Shown in pieces: positions 28,425-38,084 of a stretch of DNA of 64,000 bases (its first letter is position 1; each line of letters begins with the position of its first letter). The DNA is from Megalopta genalis (Eukaryota; Arthropoda; Insecta; Hymenoptera; Halictidae): NCBI RefSeq assembly GCF_051020955.1, contig NW_027476768.1, forward strand, positions 62,001 to 126,000, read 5' to 3'. A program made the translations under genes and the position numbers. Under the pieces are notes generated by a model. It was given only the letters and a program-made list of their open reading frames with translations. It searched no databases and was not told the DNA's origin.

Positions 28425-28814
28425 ATGCCGCGTCAGTCTGGGCGCAGAGCTCAATTGAAGAGACTCGTCCATCTATACGCTCAGATCCCTTACGAAACGC
28501 GGGTAAAGCATCGAAGTCAAGAAATCAGCATAATCAGCCATAAACCGCGAATAGATTCAGTTACGGGCGATCTCGCGTACCGCGAAGAAATCCAGATCAT
28601 CCGCGAATACCGCGCACCTCGTCAACGCCACCTCTATCCTTGGACGGAGCTGATCGAGATCGACATCCCGAAATCAACGTACAGCCCAAGCAGAATCCCG
28701 GCAGGAGATCCGAGACGAGCGGCGTACGAGAAGCGAGCGAACGAGCCTTCCCGGCAGCAGGACCTGCCTATCACAGTAAGAGCCCGCGTATTTTGTCCCT
28801 GTGTTCGCGAGTAG
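28425..28814 (+). CDS. Hypothetical 129-aa ORF inside the 5' LTR
   Basis: An ATG-started frame of 129 codons lies wholly within the LTR; an identical copy is in the 3' LTR at 37559-37948. The predicted protein is basic and rich in Arg, Gln and Pro (start MPRQSGRRAQLKRLV). I recognise no domain. If transcription starts at the TATA boxes it would be the first ATG frame of reasonable length, ending 170 bp before the gag ATG, so it could be an upstream ORF, a small LTR-coded protein, or chance in GC-rich DNA. Preservation in both LTRs proves little because LTRs are copied from each other at each transposition. Confidence 0.25.
   Translation: MPRQSGRRAQLKRLVHLYAQIPYETRVKHRSQEISIISHKPRIDSVTGDLAYREEIQIIREYRAPRQRHLYPWTELIEIDIPKSTYSPSRIPAGDPRRAAYEKRANEPSRQQDLPITVRARVFCPCVRE
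28776..28782 (+). promoter_or_regulatory. Candidate 5' splice donor (CACA/GTAAGAG)
   Basis: GTAAGAG near the end of the LTR fits the metazoan donor consensus well. Retrovirus-like elements make their envelope mRNA by splicing from the leader to an acceptor before env, so this is a candidate donor. Position in the transcribed leader is assumed, not shown. Confidence 0.3.
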
Positions 28815-28949
28815 GCGATACCCTGTTATACGCGAACGGTACGCGTCGCGTGGACTAAAGGCAGATCAATTTAATCGTTACACGTAAATCTCGCGCTCTC
28901 GCGGAATTATATATATTTTGCGGGAAATCACGCGCGGGACGTAACAATT

Positions 28950-28967
28950 TGGTGGCAGCGGTGGGAT
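28950..28967 (+). promoter_or_regulatory. Primer binding site, tRNA-Leu
   Basis: TGGTGGCAGCGGTGGGAT starts three bases after the 5' LTR. Its complement, ATCCCACCGCTGCCACCA, is the 3' end (T-stem, acceptor stem and CCA) of animal tRNA-Leu with AAG/TAG anticodons, as recalled from known tRNA sequences. Minus-strand DNA synthesis would start here. Position and the TGG start are as expected for an LTR element. Confidence 0.85.
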
Positions 28968-28984
28968 CTGATAAGCCAATCGCC

Positions 28985-29671
28985 ATGCTCGCCAGCCCAG
29001 CGGACGGAACGCGGTCAAAATCGCATAATTTAGAAGGAAAACAATTATCGCAAGACGAACTCGCCGCGGTACAAAAAACCTTGATAAATAAAGAGCAACG
29101 GCTCATGGAACAATCGCGCAGCCTAGATAAAAAGCGTATGTTAATAGAATCGCAACAAATGCAGGCGCAGGCGGAAATAGATAAAGATCGCGACGAAATG
29201 GCGATCGTAAACGCGAGACTCCGCGAACAAATCGAAAAATTAACGGTGGGAAACTCACGAACCGCGGGACCGGCAAACCCGGCTTTCGAACCACCGACTC
29301 GGGTTCAATCAACGCATCGACCGTATTACGACTCCCGCGAAGCTGAAGACAATCAGCTAACATTAAAATCCGCAGCCGATATGATCCCGATGTTTAATGG
29401 TACGCAACCACCAGTACTTCAATTTACGCGCGCGTGCACTCACGCGAGATCGTTAGTACCCTCGCACTCGGAACGCAGCCTGGTAAGACTAATTATCGGT
29501 AAATTGCGCGGAGACGCTTTGTCCGTGGTAGAATTCCGCCACTTCGATACCGTGTCGGAACTATGCGAACGTTTAAAAATGCTATTCGGCGCGCAGCATA
29601 AAATCCAACACTACCAGGGCGAGCTAGCCAACATTTACATGGGTGAACGTGAAAACATTTTACCTACATAA
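28985..29671 (+). CDS. gag: Gag fragment 1: coiled coil and first part of capsid
   Basis: A 228-codon frame from the first good ATG after the primer site. Residues about 20-90 are highly charged with heptad-like spacing (Lys/Glu/Gln/Leu), predicting a coiled coil. From about residue 130 the pattern IPMFNG, QFTRAC, LIIGKLRG, FDTVSELCERL and FGAQHKIQHYQGELANIYMG is typical of the capsid of insect Gypsy Gags. The frame stops at 29669-29671, just after a T4 run (29658-29661), while the capsid clearly continues in another frame, so the protein is truncated. An in-frame TTG at 28949 lies in the primer site and is not used as start here. Confidence 0.8.
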   Translation: MLASPADGTRSKSHNLEGKQLSQDELAAVQKTLINKEQRLMEQSRSLDKKRMLIESQQMQAQAEIDKDRDEMAIVNARLREQIEKLTVGNSRTAGPANPAFEPPTRVQSTHRPYYDSREAEDNQLTLKSAADMIPMFNGTQPPVLQFTRACTHARSLVPSHSERSLVRLIIGKLRGDALSVVEFRHFDTVSELCERLKMLFGAQHKIQHYQGELANIYMGERENILPT

Positions 29672-29991
29672 ACCGAGTTAGAGATCTACACGGGGCGATC
29701 ATCAATTGCCTCCCGGATCAGGCCGACAACCGCGAGATCGACGACTTTGCGCGTGATTGTTTTATAGACGGGTTAATTCCTAACATACGAACGGAACTGC
29801 GTGCGGTTGGACATAAACATATGGAGGATATTTTTGACGAATCCGTGAGAGCATTCAAACAGTTGGAACTGGACTTGAAACGGTACGGTGATATAAACAG
29901 TCGAAGGGTCCGCTTTTCCAAACGGTATAAACAGTCCGAGGACGGAGAACAGAAACTTCCTGTCGAGGAATCGGTCACCCTCACCTTATAA
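29662..29991 (+). pseudogene. gag: Gag fragment 2: rest of capsid
   Basis: Frame with codon starts in phase with 29662 is open to the TAA at 29989-29991. It carries the capsid C-terminal part expected after fragment 1 (INRVRDLHGAIINCLPD, then FIDGLIPNIRTELR and an acidic helix ending LELDLKRYGD). It has no start codon of its own in a useful place. Gag character seems to pass to the next frame at about 29911-29925, near a T4/C2/A3 stretch. Confidence 0.75.
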
Positions 29992-30120
29992 TAACAGAGG
30001 ATTTAGTTTCGCCGACCCGGGGAGTTTGTATATAAACAGTTCGGGCGATACGCGTTCAGGGTACTATGACTCATCAACGCGTCAACGCGACTACGATTTA
30101 TCGATGCGCCGACGCGACTA
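29897..30120 (+). pseudogene. gag: Gag fragment 3: Arg/Ser/Tyr-rich linker
   Basis: Back in the frame of fragment 1, open from 29897. The part from about 29920 is low-complexity and rich in Arg, Asn, Ser, Tyr and Asp (for example RSPSPYNNRG, DSSTRQRDYD, MRRRDYES), the kind of linker that joins capsid and nucleocapsid in these Gags. The frame stays open to 30457, but the Gag-like composition ends near 30120, where the next fragment takes over. Confidence 0.6.
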
Positions 30121-30123
30121 TGA

Positions 30124-30510
30124 ATCACCGGCGCCCATTACACAGACCGGCGCGAGCGCGCCTTCGGCCACGATTACTCGCCTCGTAAACAATACACATC
30201 CGGTCCTTCGCCGAGCTACGAATATCGACGCGATAACAATTATCGAGATCAACCGCGAGAACAATCTCGGCCGAATCACGCGAGCAACGCTCAAAGGTTT
30301 TGCAATTATTGCAAGACCGCCGGCCATGATATTCACGAATGCCGCAAGCGTGAATTCAACAATAAGATTCGCGAACAACAACCGTCGGGAAACGGGAAGA
30401 ACCTCCCGACCATGTCGGACAATCGTCGGGAGGGAAACAGAAATTTTCAACGAGTGACGCCGATCGCGAGCGAGGAACAGACAGCAGAGACGGGAGAATC
30501 GCGCGGATAA
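30124..30510 (+). pseudogene. gag: Gag fragment 4: nucleocapsid with CCHC zinc knuckle
   Basis: The frame opens after a TGA at 30121 and ends with TAA at 30508-30510. It holds one zinc knuckle, CNYCKTAGHDIHEC (30301-30342), with spacing C-X2-C-X4-H-X4-C, which binds the genomic RNA. Before it lies a Tyr/Arg/Asn-rich stretch and after it a basic tail. Its last 145 bases overlap the pol frame, and it contains the candidate slippery site. Confidence 0.82.
30441..30447 (+). promoter_or_regulatory. Candidate -1 frameshift site A AAT TTT
   Basis: The heptamer AAATTTT has the X XXY YYZ form. In the zinc-knuckle frame it reads A AAT TTT, the phase required for a -1 slip, and the slip leads into the pol frame, which is open from 30366. 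It lies 61 bases before the gag stop. No downstream pseudoknot was worked out. Confidence 0.5.
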
Positions 30511-30542
30511 ATCTCCGTCCAGCCTCCGCGGTCCCACACGTA

Positions 30543-33500
30543 ATGGTGTCTCCCCCGGAATTAATCAAAGCGGCCAAGTTGATGATAGACACCGGCGCCG
30601 AGCCTAATATCATCAAGGTATCACAATTAAAGTCGGATGTGATCGTCAACGTGAGCAACGCTATTAATATCACCGGGATAACGGACGAGTCCGTCACCAC
30701 ACTAGGCACGACGTCAATATCCATTGCAAACGCGGAAGTAGAATTTCACGTGGTTTCCGAAACCTTTCCAATCTCAGCGGACGGTATCTTGGGTTCTGCG
30801 TTTCTATCGCAAGGCGCGGAGATTTCATACAAGAAAGAAAGCGTATCGTGGCAGGGAAACGAGTTTCCTTTCACGACGCAATCCAAAATCGTTGTCGAAC
30901 CGCGAACTGCTACATTAATAAGGGTAAAGGTGACCGGACCGGAATTCGGTTACCTCAGCCGTCGTGAAGTTTCAAAGGGAGTTTTCCTCCCGCACTGTCT
31001 CGCAAGAAACTCCGACGGACAAGCGATTGTGCGTTGTGTTAACACTAATAGCGAATCCATAACCTTTGCTACGCCGGAAATGGAGCTGGCAGAGGTGGAG
31101 GAGTTGTCGGACACCGCCATTCCGCAAAAATTTTTCTCAAACCCTAAAAACAATTCGAATTCTAATTCCGCTTCAATATTCAACCTAAATACAATAAATT
31201 CCCGCTACGAGAAGATCAAGGGCATCATTAGCACCGATCACCTCAGCGGAGAAGAAAAATTACATGTAGAACAATTGCTGGAATGCAATGAAGACCTCTT
31301 CCACCTCCCCGAGGAGCGCCTCGGCAAAACAAATGCGGTGCGGCACCGAATCGCTACGACTGACAATTCTCCGGTTCACGTAAAACAGTACAGATATCCA
31401 CCGATACACAAGGAGGAGATAAACAAACAAATGAGGGAACTCCTCGAACAAGACATTGTTGCTCCTTCAAAGTCTCCTTACAACAGTCCACTCTGGATCG
31501 TGCCCAAAAAGGCAGATGCAGAGGGGAACAAGAAGTGGAGGATGGTAATAGACTTCCGCGCGCTCAACGAAAAATCGGTGCCCGACGCATATCCGCTGCC
31601 CAGTATCCTCGAAATTTTAGACCAGTTGGGCAGCGCCAAATATTTTAGCGTTTTCGATCTTGCGAGTGGATTCCACCAGATCGAGATGCACCCGGACGAT
31701 GCGGAAAAAACGGCCTTTTCAACGCCATACGGCCACTACGAATATAAAAGAATGCCATTCGGCCTTCGAAACGCGCCCGCAACTTTTCAACGGCTAATGG
31801 ATAACGTACTAACCGGCCTCCAAGGCACTGAACTCTTTGTATACCTAGATGACATCGTCATATACGCGCGAAGCTTGTCGGAGCACGCCACAAAATTTAA
31901 CAAACTCGCGGATAGACTTAGACAAGCAAATCTAAAACTCCAGCCGTCGAAGTGTTCATTTCTGCATCGAGAGGTAGCGTATTTGGGCCATATAATTGGC
32001 GAAGACGGCGTAAAACCATGCCCGATGAAAATCGAGGCCGTGCGACGATTCCCGCGTCCGAAAACATTAAAAAACTTAAGAGAATTTCTGGGTCTGTCGG
32101 GATATTACAGACGTTTCATACCCAAATTTTCACAAATATCGAAACCACTCACAATACTTCTCAAAAAGGATACTAAGTTCGTATGGAACGTAGAGCAGGA
32201 GAAGGCGTTTAATACTCTCCGTGAAATCCTAACCACCGAGCCACTCCTCCAGTACCCCGATTTCGGAAAAGATTTTAAAATAACTACAGACGCGTCCGGA
32301 TACGCGATAGGTGGAATATTGAGCCAGGGCGAAATCGGGAAAGACCGCCCGATAGCCTACGCATCTCGATTATTGCACGGGGCAGAACTAAATTACTCCA
32401 CAATAGAGAAGGAATGCCTCGCGATTATTTACTGCACCCAATATTTTAGACCATATATCTACGGCAGGAAATTCAGCTTGATCACGGACCATCGTCCACT
32501 GGTCTGGATGAATTCCGTGAAGGATCCTACATCACGATTACTCAGATGGAGATTAAAGTTAGCAGAATTTGACTATACGGTAATCTACAAGGCAGGAAAA
32601 ACGAACCTCAACGCGGACGCGTTGTCCAGGAATCCCGCGACAGTACTTCCACTTTCCTCAGATTCATCAACTATATTCGATAGCGTTAGAAAACCTGCCC
32701 GTTCCCCGATCCTCGGATCAAGACCGGCAGCGATAGATTCCCCTACAACATCCGTGTCGGACCGGTTGCATTCCCGCTCCTCATCGCCGCAACCCGCCAC
32801 GTCACGAGGGAATTCCCCTCCGACGGAAAACACACCGCTATCCTCTCCCTCAAACAGAAAACAAACCTCGAGTCCAAACACCGACACAGAAACGGATACA
32901 GACGAGGATGAAAATATATTCGATAGTCACAACGCTCCAGCCTCCCCAAAAGGAAGGACCATAACGATCACAAGAGATAGACTAGTCATGCGAAACGACA
33001 ATCTCGCCGTATTTGTAACAACCAGCGGCCAACCATTAGACCCGGGCGCCGTCGACCTGTTCAGGGCCGGAAAGATCCCGAAAGATTTGAAATTAACGCT
33101 CTGCCGGACCAGGGTGATGAAAATCGGCACTAAAAACCTACTCTTGCTCCCGATAAAAACATCACCACACCATACCGCGACATACGACGATCTGCTTGAA
33201 CTTTTTGCCTCAATACTAGACGTGACGATCGAATTACAGTTAGATTCACTTAGCATATCGAAGACGAACATAGACGACATTCCATGGCACACTATCTACA
33301 GAATAATCATCGATACATTCGCGACCACGAATACCCAATTCTTTGCATGCGCAAACCAAGTCGTCATACCGACGGAGAACGAACGACATCCTATCATAAA
33401 AGAAAACCATATTTCTTCCTTTGCCGGACACAAAGGAATAACAAAAACGTACAAAAGAATCCGCGAGAAGTATTATTGGAACACATTGAAAAAAGACGTG

Positions 33501-34601
33501 ACCGAATTCATAACCAACTGCGAAACTTGCCAAAGGAAAAAACTAGTCAGAGTCAAAACGCGACAACCAATGACCATCACTGACACACCCGGAAAAGCAT
33601 TCGAAAAGATATCAATGGATATCGTAGGTCCCCTCCCAACATCCTCAAAGAATCACACGTATATTCTAACGATACAGGACCTCCTCACCAAATATTCCCT
33701 TGCCCTCCCGCTGCGCAACGCGACCGCGATTGAGATCGCGGATGCCTTTATCAAAGATTTCATCTGTAGGTTCGGGGCTCCTAAGGGAATTCTGACAGAT
33801 CAGGGAGCGAACTTCCTGAGCTCATTAATGAAGAACATCTCAAAACGGTTTAGAATTACGCAATTTAAGACGACGGCATTCCGGCCTCAGAGTAATGGTT
33901 CCATAGAAAGATCCCATCATGTGTTGACGGAATATTTGAAACAATATGTATCCAGGGCCGATTGGGACGAGTGGCTCCCACATGCAATGTTTTCTTACAA
34001 TACGAGTGTTCACGAGGGCACTCTCTACACTCCACATGAACTGGTATTCGGCACTCTAGCGCGAACCCCGTCAGCAAATCCAATAATACACGATTCATCG
34101 GACGAATCTTACACAGCCTATCTCGAGAAACTACAAACAAAAATTTCCGAGACCCTAACAGACGCCAGAAATAATCTTACTTCCGCTAAGAACAGATCAA
34201 AACAATATTACGATAGAAAAACCAACGCACAGTCCTTTATCGTCGGAGACAGGGTATACCTGCTTAAGCAGCCCAAACGCGATAAATTTGACGACGAGTA
34301 TATCGGACCGTTCACCGTGATCGAATGTACGGGTGATAGGAATGTTAAGATAAGAATGAAGAAAGGTACGAAAATTGTTCACACGGATAAACTTAAGCAT
34401 GCGCCGCGTCAGCATATAAACCTAGTGAGTCACGCACCCCCACCGACCCTTATCGCGAACGATAAGCAAAATATCGTATATAGAACAGCCGGAGAACTCA
34501 GCGACAACCATCAGTCTACAACCAGAGCAGACACCATGAAGACCGCAACGATACTCAGTATTCTTTCTCCTACGTCCAACCAACGCATTGATAGGCTATG
34601 A
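30543..34601 (+). CDS. pol: Pol polyprotein (PR-RT-RNase H-integrase)
   Basis: Replication polyprotein, intact over 1,352 codons from the first ATG; the frame is open from 30366, so Gag-Pol is probably made by -1 frameshifting and this ATG is a convention. Aspartic protease with DTGA at residues 16-19; reverse transcriptase about 275-455 with D372 (motif A, FDLASG) and YLDD 434-437; RNase H with D583, E624 and D649 (TDAS, EKEC, TDHRP); a long Ser/Pro-rich linker about 695-820 followed by an unassigned domain; integrase with HHCC (H956, H963, C993, C996), catalytic D1026, D1086, E1122 (D-D-35-E) and a GPY/F module at about 1255 (IGPFTV). No chromodomain follows. All catalytic residues are present, so the enzyme set looks functional. 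The 3' end overlaps the glycoprotein gene. Confidence 0.95.
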   Translation: MVSPPELIKAAKLMIDTGAEPNIIKVSQLKSDVIVNVSNAINITGITDESVTTLGTTSISIANAEVEFHVVSETFPISADGILGSAFLSQGAEISYKKESVSWQGNEFPFTTQSKIVVEPRTATLIRVKVTGPEFGYLSRREVSKGVFLPHCLARNSDGQAIVRCVNTNSESITFATPEMELAEVEELSDTAIPQKFFSNPKNNSNSNSASIFNLNTINSRYEKIKGIISTDHLSGEEKLHVEQLLECNEDLFHLPEERLGKTNAVRHRIATTDNSPVHVKQYRYPPIHKEEINKQMRELLEQDIVAPSKSPYNSPLWIVPKKADAEGNKKWRMVIDFRALNEKSVPDAYPLPSILEILDQLGSAKYFSVFDLASGFHQIEMHPDDAEKTAFSTPYGHYEYKRMPFGLRNAPATFQRLMDNVLTGLQGTELFVYLDDIVIYARSLSEHATKFNKLADRLRQANLKLQPSKCSFLHREVAYLGHIIGEDGVKPCPMKIEAVRRFPRPKTLKNLREFLGLSGYYRRFIPKFSQISKPLTILLKKDTKFVWNVEQEKAFNTLREILTTEPLLQYPDFGKDFKITTDASGYAIGGILSQGEIGKDRPIAYASRLLHGAELNYSTIEKECLAIIYCTQYFRPYIYGRKFSLITDHRPLVWMNSVKDPTSRLLRWRLKLAEFDYTVIYKAGKTNLNADALSRNPATVLPLSSDSSTIFDSVRKPARSPILGSRPAAIDSPTTSVSDRLHSRSSSPQPATSRGNSPPTENTPLSSPSNRKQTSSPNTDTETDTDEDENIFDSHNAPASPKGRTITITRDRLVMRNDNLAVFVTTSGQPLDPGAVDLFRAGKIPKDLKLTLCRTRVMKIGTKNLLLLPIKTSPHHTATYDDLLELFASILDVTIELQLDSLSISKTNIDDIPWHTIYRIIIDTFATTNTQFFACANQVVIPTENERHPIIKENHISSFAGHKGITKTYKRIREKYYWNTLKKDVTEFITNCETCQRKKLVRVKTRQPMTITDTPGKAFEKISMDIVGPLPTSSKNHTYILTIQDLLTKYSLALPLRNATAIEIADAFIKDFICRFGAPKGILTDQGANFLSSLMKNISKRFRITQFKTTAFRPQSNGSIERSHHVLTEYLKQYVSRADWDEWLPHAMFSYNTSVHEGTLYTPHELVFGTLARTPSANPIIHDSSDESYTAYLEKLQTKISETLTDARNNLTSAKNRSKQYYDRKTNAQSFIVGDRVYLLKQPKRDKFDDEYIGPFTVIECTGDRNVKIRMKKGTKIVHTDKLKHAPRQHINLVSHAPPPTLIANDKQNIVYRTAGELSDNHQSTTRADTMKTATILSILSPTSNQRIDRL

Positions 34602-35379
34602 CTGCAATAGCCCTACTCTAAATACAACCACAATTTCAACCGTGGACTCGCCTAAATGCGAATATACGCACTCAAAGCCAATAACTACGAACCTCACAAT
34701 CCAGCTGCTCCAGTTGATCGAGTTTAAGGACGTTCCGACATTCCAATGCAAGGTAGAGATTGATCGGACTGTCTACCATTGCGGTATGCATTCGCATACA
34801 TCCGTGGTACATAACGGCCGACACCAGTACATATTGGACACCCCGAGGGACGTCTGCAAGGCCATGCACGAGTCAGGAATCCTGCCCCTCCCACCTACTG
34901 GTCAAATCGTAGGTATCAAAAGAAATAGCACCACGACGCGAGGTTTCACGTTAGCCGGATCAATACAACAAGACGGTACCTGTAGAGGAACGGCGTACAG
35001 CGACCCATACGGTACCTGGGATAATGTGGTGGTCCAATCAGTTATAAAGGTGACAATAAAAACCTTCCAGGCGTCGATCAAGCTATCCAGCAATACCTTG
35101 TACCTGCCCGGCGGCCAACGATGCCCACTGGACAAGGAGTACTGTATGGATTCCGAAGACGGTTACACGTATTGGACCAGCCTCCCTGAAGATCCCTGCA
35201 AAATGAGCAATTATAACGTGTTGTTCGAAGGCCGAGCGATAAAGGTATCTAACAAAAATTCGAATCTTGCCTCTCTATATTCGGTAACGTCCGGCGATAC
35301 AGCATTCGCCTTGACCAGCACTGGCCGAACGCAAGCATGCGGCTACACGCTCGAAAAACCGAGCACCCGAAATTATTAA
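34540..35379 (+). pseudogene. env: Glycoprotein fragment 1: ectodomain
   Basis: Frame open from 34540 to the TAA at 35377-35379, with no in-frame ATG near the start. A hydrophobic stretch (FFLL) precedes IGYDC, which would fit the end of a signal peptide and the start of the mature protein. Cysteines recur (CKVEIDRTVYHCGMHSH, DVCKAM, DGTCRG, QRCPLDKEYCM, PCKM). Potential N-glycosylation includes NTT, NLT and NST. The last residues past about 35358 probably belong to a shifted frame, where the second fragment continues the protein. Confidence 0.7.
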
Positions 35380-36551
35380 TCCTGGAAACGGACAAGGAAG
35401 GAAGGTTTAAATCAGCAACAAAGCCCCAAACGAACAATCTCGACATATTCACTTACGTGAATACCAAGTTCGTTTATGTCGAAAGACATATCAAGTCTCA
35501 GATAGTGTCATTATATAAGGACACCATGAAACAAAAATGCCAGCTTGAACAGCAAATCTTGAGAAACATAATTTCCTTAGTTCATATCTCACCAGCAGAA
35601 GTAGCAGCCACTATCACCAAAGAACCAGGATACATGGCCCTCCCAGCCGGAGAAGTCATACACATAATTAAATGTGTGCCAGTACAGTGCTCCCTGAGAA
35701 AGACCAAGGACTGCTTCGACGAACTTCCTGTATCTTACAGAAACAACTCTTTATTTTTAACACCAAAAAACAGAATCCTGGTCAAAACAGGAACACGGAA
35801 AACGTGCAACGAACTAATACCTCCAACTTACCGTATCCACGGCACCTGGTACAAGCTCACGCCAAATCCAGTGGAAAGTATCGCGCCACCTCCGTTGCAG
35901 CCGTTAACAGCCTCCGCATGGAAGTACACGGACCCGACGAATCTCGCCAGCGGAGGAATCTACTCCAGGGAAGACCTCGAAAAACTCAACGAGCACATCA
36001 TGTTCCCTGTCGAAAAGATGGCGGTCGTCGACGCACTGGCGCAAGGAGCGTCTGGTAGAGAGTATGCAGATGGCGCCGTCGGAATGTTCAACCTGATGGA
36101 CGAAAATACCCTGCAGAAAATCGCAGAATCTACAGGGAAACATGTTTGGAATGGTTTCGTACAGTTCGGCTCGGCAATGGCCGGCGTTATAGGGATTTAT
36201 GTAACCCTGCGGATCATAAAAATTATAATCAACACCATTCTCAACGGGATAGCCCTCCACGCAGCATACGGATGGAGTCTGCAGCTACTCGCCGCCTGTT
36301 GGAGCGCCTTGGCCCACTTCTGCCTATACCTGAAGGACAAAAATGGTGACAGTGAAGTGCGGAAGTGTTCGGTAAACCCAAAGCCCTTAGAATGCGTGAC
36401 ATTAAATGTGCCCAAAGACAAGAATTGTGCGAGTGACAACGTGGACAATAAAGACAACAAACGCGATTCAATTGAACTATACGTAAGCGAAACTCCACAA
36501 TATATTAGCTATAAGAAATGCAAACAAGACTCAGAAAGGAATGACTCCTAA
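35337..36551 (+). pseudogene. env: Glycoprotein fragment 2: C-terminal half with membrane anchor
   Basis: Frame of 404 codons from an internal ATG at 35337 to TAA at 36549-36551; the ATG is unlikely to be a real start since the likely junction with fragment 1 lies just after it. It continues with a helical, charged region (VERHIKSQIVSLYKDTMKQK), a Cys-containing segment (IIKCVPVQCSLRKTKDC), and a strongly hydrophobic anchor near 36184-36243 (GVIGIYVTLRIIKIIINTIL) with a second hydrophobic stretch after it. A polar tail of about 80 residues follows. A polypurine tract begins 19 bases after the stop. Confidence 0.72.
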
Positions 36552-36570
36552 TGTCGTCATTCTTTTTGCG

Positions 36571-36581
36571 AAGGGGGGAGG
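36571..36581 (+). promoter_or_regulatory. Polypurine tract
   Basis: AAGGGGGGAGG lies directly against the 3' LTR start (TGTGACG at 36582). It is the expected RNase H-resistant primer for plus-strand DNA synthesis. Confidence 0.92.
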
Positions 36582-38080
36582 TGTGACGTCCTCCGACGTT
36601 TGTATTAGTATATAAGAGCGTGGTTGTGCATGAATGTGTGTGTGTGTTACCGCGCAAACTAGTATATAAGCGTAGGTTAACCGAATTAGCCTAAACGTAT
36701 CGTAACCGACCATAGCATAAGTTTGTGACGTCCTCCGACGTTTGTATTAGTATATAAGAGCGTGGTTGTGCACGAATGTGTGTGTGTGTTACCGCGCAAA
36801 CTAGTATATAAGCGTAGGTTAACCGAATTAGCCTAAACGTATCGTAACCGACCGTAGCATAAGTTAGCAGATATCTACCTTATAACGAACCATAGAATAA
36901 GTTAGCATAACCACATTATTATACTCTCTAGAGAACAAGCGAATATTTCTAAGTACCGTAAAAAGCGCGTGGACTGGGACTACGTCATCCCGCTGAACGC
37001 GGCATCCCCTCTCCAGCGCCATCCACCACCATGGCGGACGCCCCTCCACCGGACCACCCCCGCCAGGCGGACCGGCGGCCATGAATCGAAAGAGTTCAAT
37101 GCAGCCTCCGGCAGGATCACTCTCGTTCCGGAATTCGACCAGTATTAGTCGTACTTCTCGATCAGAAGTCCGGTCGTCCGCGATCGTCAAGTTCTTCTTA
37201 TTCCAATTCAATTTCGATTCTGATTTCCAAGTCCAATCTTCTTGCGTTAGTATTAAGGCTCTGTAACTTAAGCCAATTTAATTAGAATATACATCTTAAT
37301 TTAGAAGCAGTGAACGTAATTCATTCAACATACCTCTGCGATCCTAGTTCCTATTATTATTAGACTTACCACCGCATTTCGAATTACAACTTCAGAAAGC
37401 GTGTGTACCGGGCTTTCACCACAAGTCCTGCACGCCACCGAAGTTGCTCTAACTAAATCCGTCCAGAAAGCGTATGTACCGGGCTTTCACCACAAGTCCT
37501 GTACGCCACCGGACAGAGCAGATAAATGATTAATTATTAACTAGCATTAGTATCACACATGCCGCGTCAGTCTGGGCGCAGAGCTCAATTGAAGAGACTC
37601 GTCCATCTATACGCTCAGATCCCTTACGAAACGCGGGTAAAGCATCGAAGTCAAGAAATCAGCATAATCAGCCATAAACCGCGAATAGATTCAGTTACGG
37701 GCGATCTCGCGTACCGCGAAGAAATCCAGATCATCCGCGAATACCGCGCACCTCGTCAACGCCACCTCTATCCTTGGACGGAGCTGATCGAGATCGACAT
37801 CCCGAAATCAACGTACAGCCCAAGCAGAATCCCGGCAGGAGATCCGAGACGAGCGGCGTACGAGAAGCGAGCGAACGAGCCTTCCCGGCAGCAGGACCTG
37901 CCTATCACAGTAAGAGCCCGCGTATTTTGTCCCTGTGTTCGCGAGTAGGCGATACCCTGTTATACGCGAACGGTACGCGTCGCGTGGACTAAAGGCAGAT
38001 CAATTTAATCGTTACACGTAAATCTCGCGCTCTCGCGGAATTATATATATTTTGCGGGAAATCACGCGCGGGACGTAACA
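36582..38080 (+). repeat. 3' LTR (1,499 bp)
   Basis: Same length and, as far as read by eye, the same sequence as the 5' LTR except C at 37073 for T at 27939. It repeats all internal landmarks: 142-bp duplication (36582-36723, 36724-36865), TATATAAG boxes, 48-bp repeats (37393-37440, 37464-37511) and the 129-codon frame (37559-37948). It ends GGACGTAACA just before CTAA. Confidence 0.97.
37559..37948 (+). CDS. Hypothetical 129-aa ORF inside the 3' LTR
   Basis: Identical copy of the reading frame in the 5' LTR (28425-28814). Being downstream of the polypurine tract it would be expressed only from transcription starting in this LTR. No recognised domain; may not be a gene. Confidence 0.2.
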   Translation: MPRQSGRRAQLKRLVHLYAQIPYETRVKHRSQEISIISHKPRIDSVTGDLAYREEIQIIREYRAPRQRHLYPWTELIEIDIPKSTYSPSRIPAGDPRRAAYEKRANEPSRQQDLPITVRARVFCPCVRE

Positions 38081-38084
38081 CTAA
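38081..38084. repeat. Target-site duplication, right copy (CTAA)
   Basis: CTAA follows the 3' LTR and matches 27444-27447. The satellite resumes with ATTGTTCATTTGGCATG, exactly where the left arm broke off. Confidence 0.93.

Larger units (their letters stand above)
27448..28946 (+). repeat. 5' LTR (1,499 bp)
   Basis: The LTR begins TGTGACGTCC and ends GGACGTAACA. The ends form an imperfect inverted repeat (TGTGACGTCC against TGTTACGTCC read on the other strand), the usual TG...CA structure. It matches 36582-38080 along its full length; the only difference I found is T at 27939 against C at 37073. Internal landmarks are a 142-bp tandem duplication at the left end, four TATATAAG boxes, a 48-bp direct repeat pair and a 129-codon reading frame. 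I found no canonical AATAAA signal, so the R/U5 boundary is not placed. Confidence 0.97.
28985..30510 (+). pseudogene. gag, broken by three frame changes
   Basis: Structural polyprotein of the element, in pieces. Frame of the start ATG (28985) is kept to a stop at 29669-29671. Gag-like sequence then continues one frame over (from about 29662), returns to the first frame between about 29911 and 29925, and changes again between about 30118 and 30150 to the frame with the CCHC zinc knuckle, ending at the TAA 30508-30510. Domains in order: N-terminal coiled coil, capsid, Arg/Ser/Asn-rich linker, zinc knuckle. The first two breaks lie at or beside T4 runs, which is typical of long-read errors as well as of real decay. 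Net effect is one base lost. The last frame stands in the -1 relation to pol. Confidence 0.8.
34536..36551 (+). pseudogene. env: env-position glycoprotein gene, chuvirus-like, broken
   Basis: Third gene of the element, where retroviruses carry env, overlapping the end of pol. It is split into two frames (34540-35379 and about 35340-36551), with the change near an A5 run (35354-35358). An ATG at 34536 followed by KTATILSIL looks like a signal-peptide start but lies in the pol frame, one frame off, so the N-terminal start is also broken or is supplied by splicing. The ectodomain is Cys-rich with several N-glycosylation motifs; a membrane anchor lies near 36150-36250. Motifs IGYDC, YHCGMHSH and SDPYGTWDNVVVQ recall glycoproteins of chuviruses (Jingchuvirales) known as endogenous copies in insect genomes. 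I see no furin-plus-fusion-peptide pattern of the baculovirus-F-like Env of errantiviruses. The assignment rests on recalled family resemblance. Confidence 0.65.
27448..38080 (+). mobile_element. Ty3/Gypsy LTR retrotransposon with env-position glycoprotein gene
   Basis: A full-length 10,633-bp element: 5' LTR (27448-28946), tRNA-Leu primer site (28950-28967), gag (28985-30510, broken), pol (about 30366-34601), glycoprotein gene (about 34536-36551, broken), polypurine tract (36571-36581), 3' LTR (36582-38080), CTAA on both sides. The domain order PR-RT-RNaseH-IN identifies Ty3/Gypsy (Metaviridae type) rather than Copia; there is no chromodomain after the GPY/F module. The LTRs differ at one base seen (27939 T, 37073 C), which means a very recent insertion. 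Gag and glycoprotein nevertheless carry frame breaks, so this copy could move only with helper proteins, unless the breaks are sequencing errors. Base composition is far richer in GC than the surrounding satellite. Confidence 0.96.
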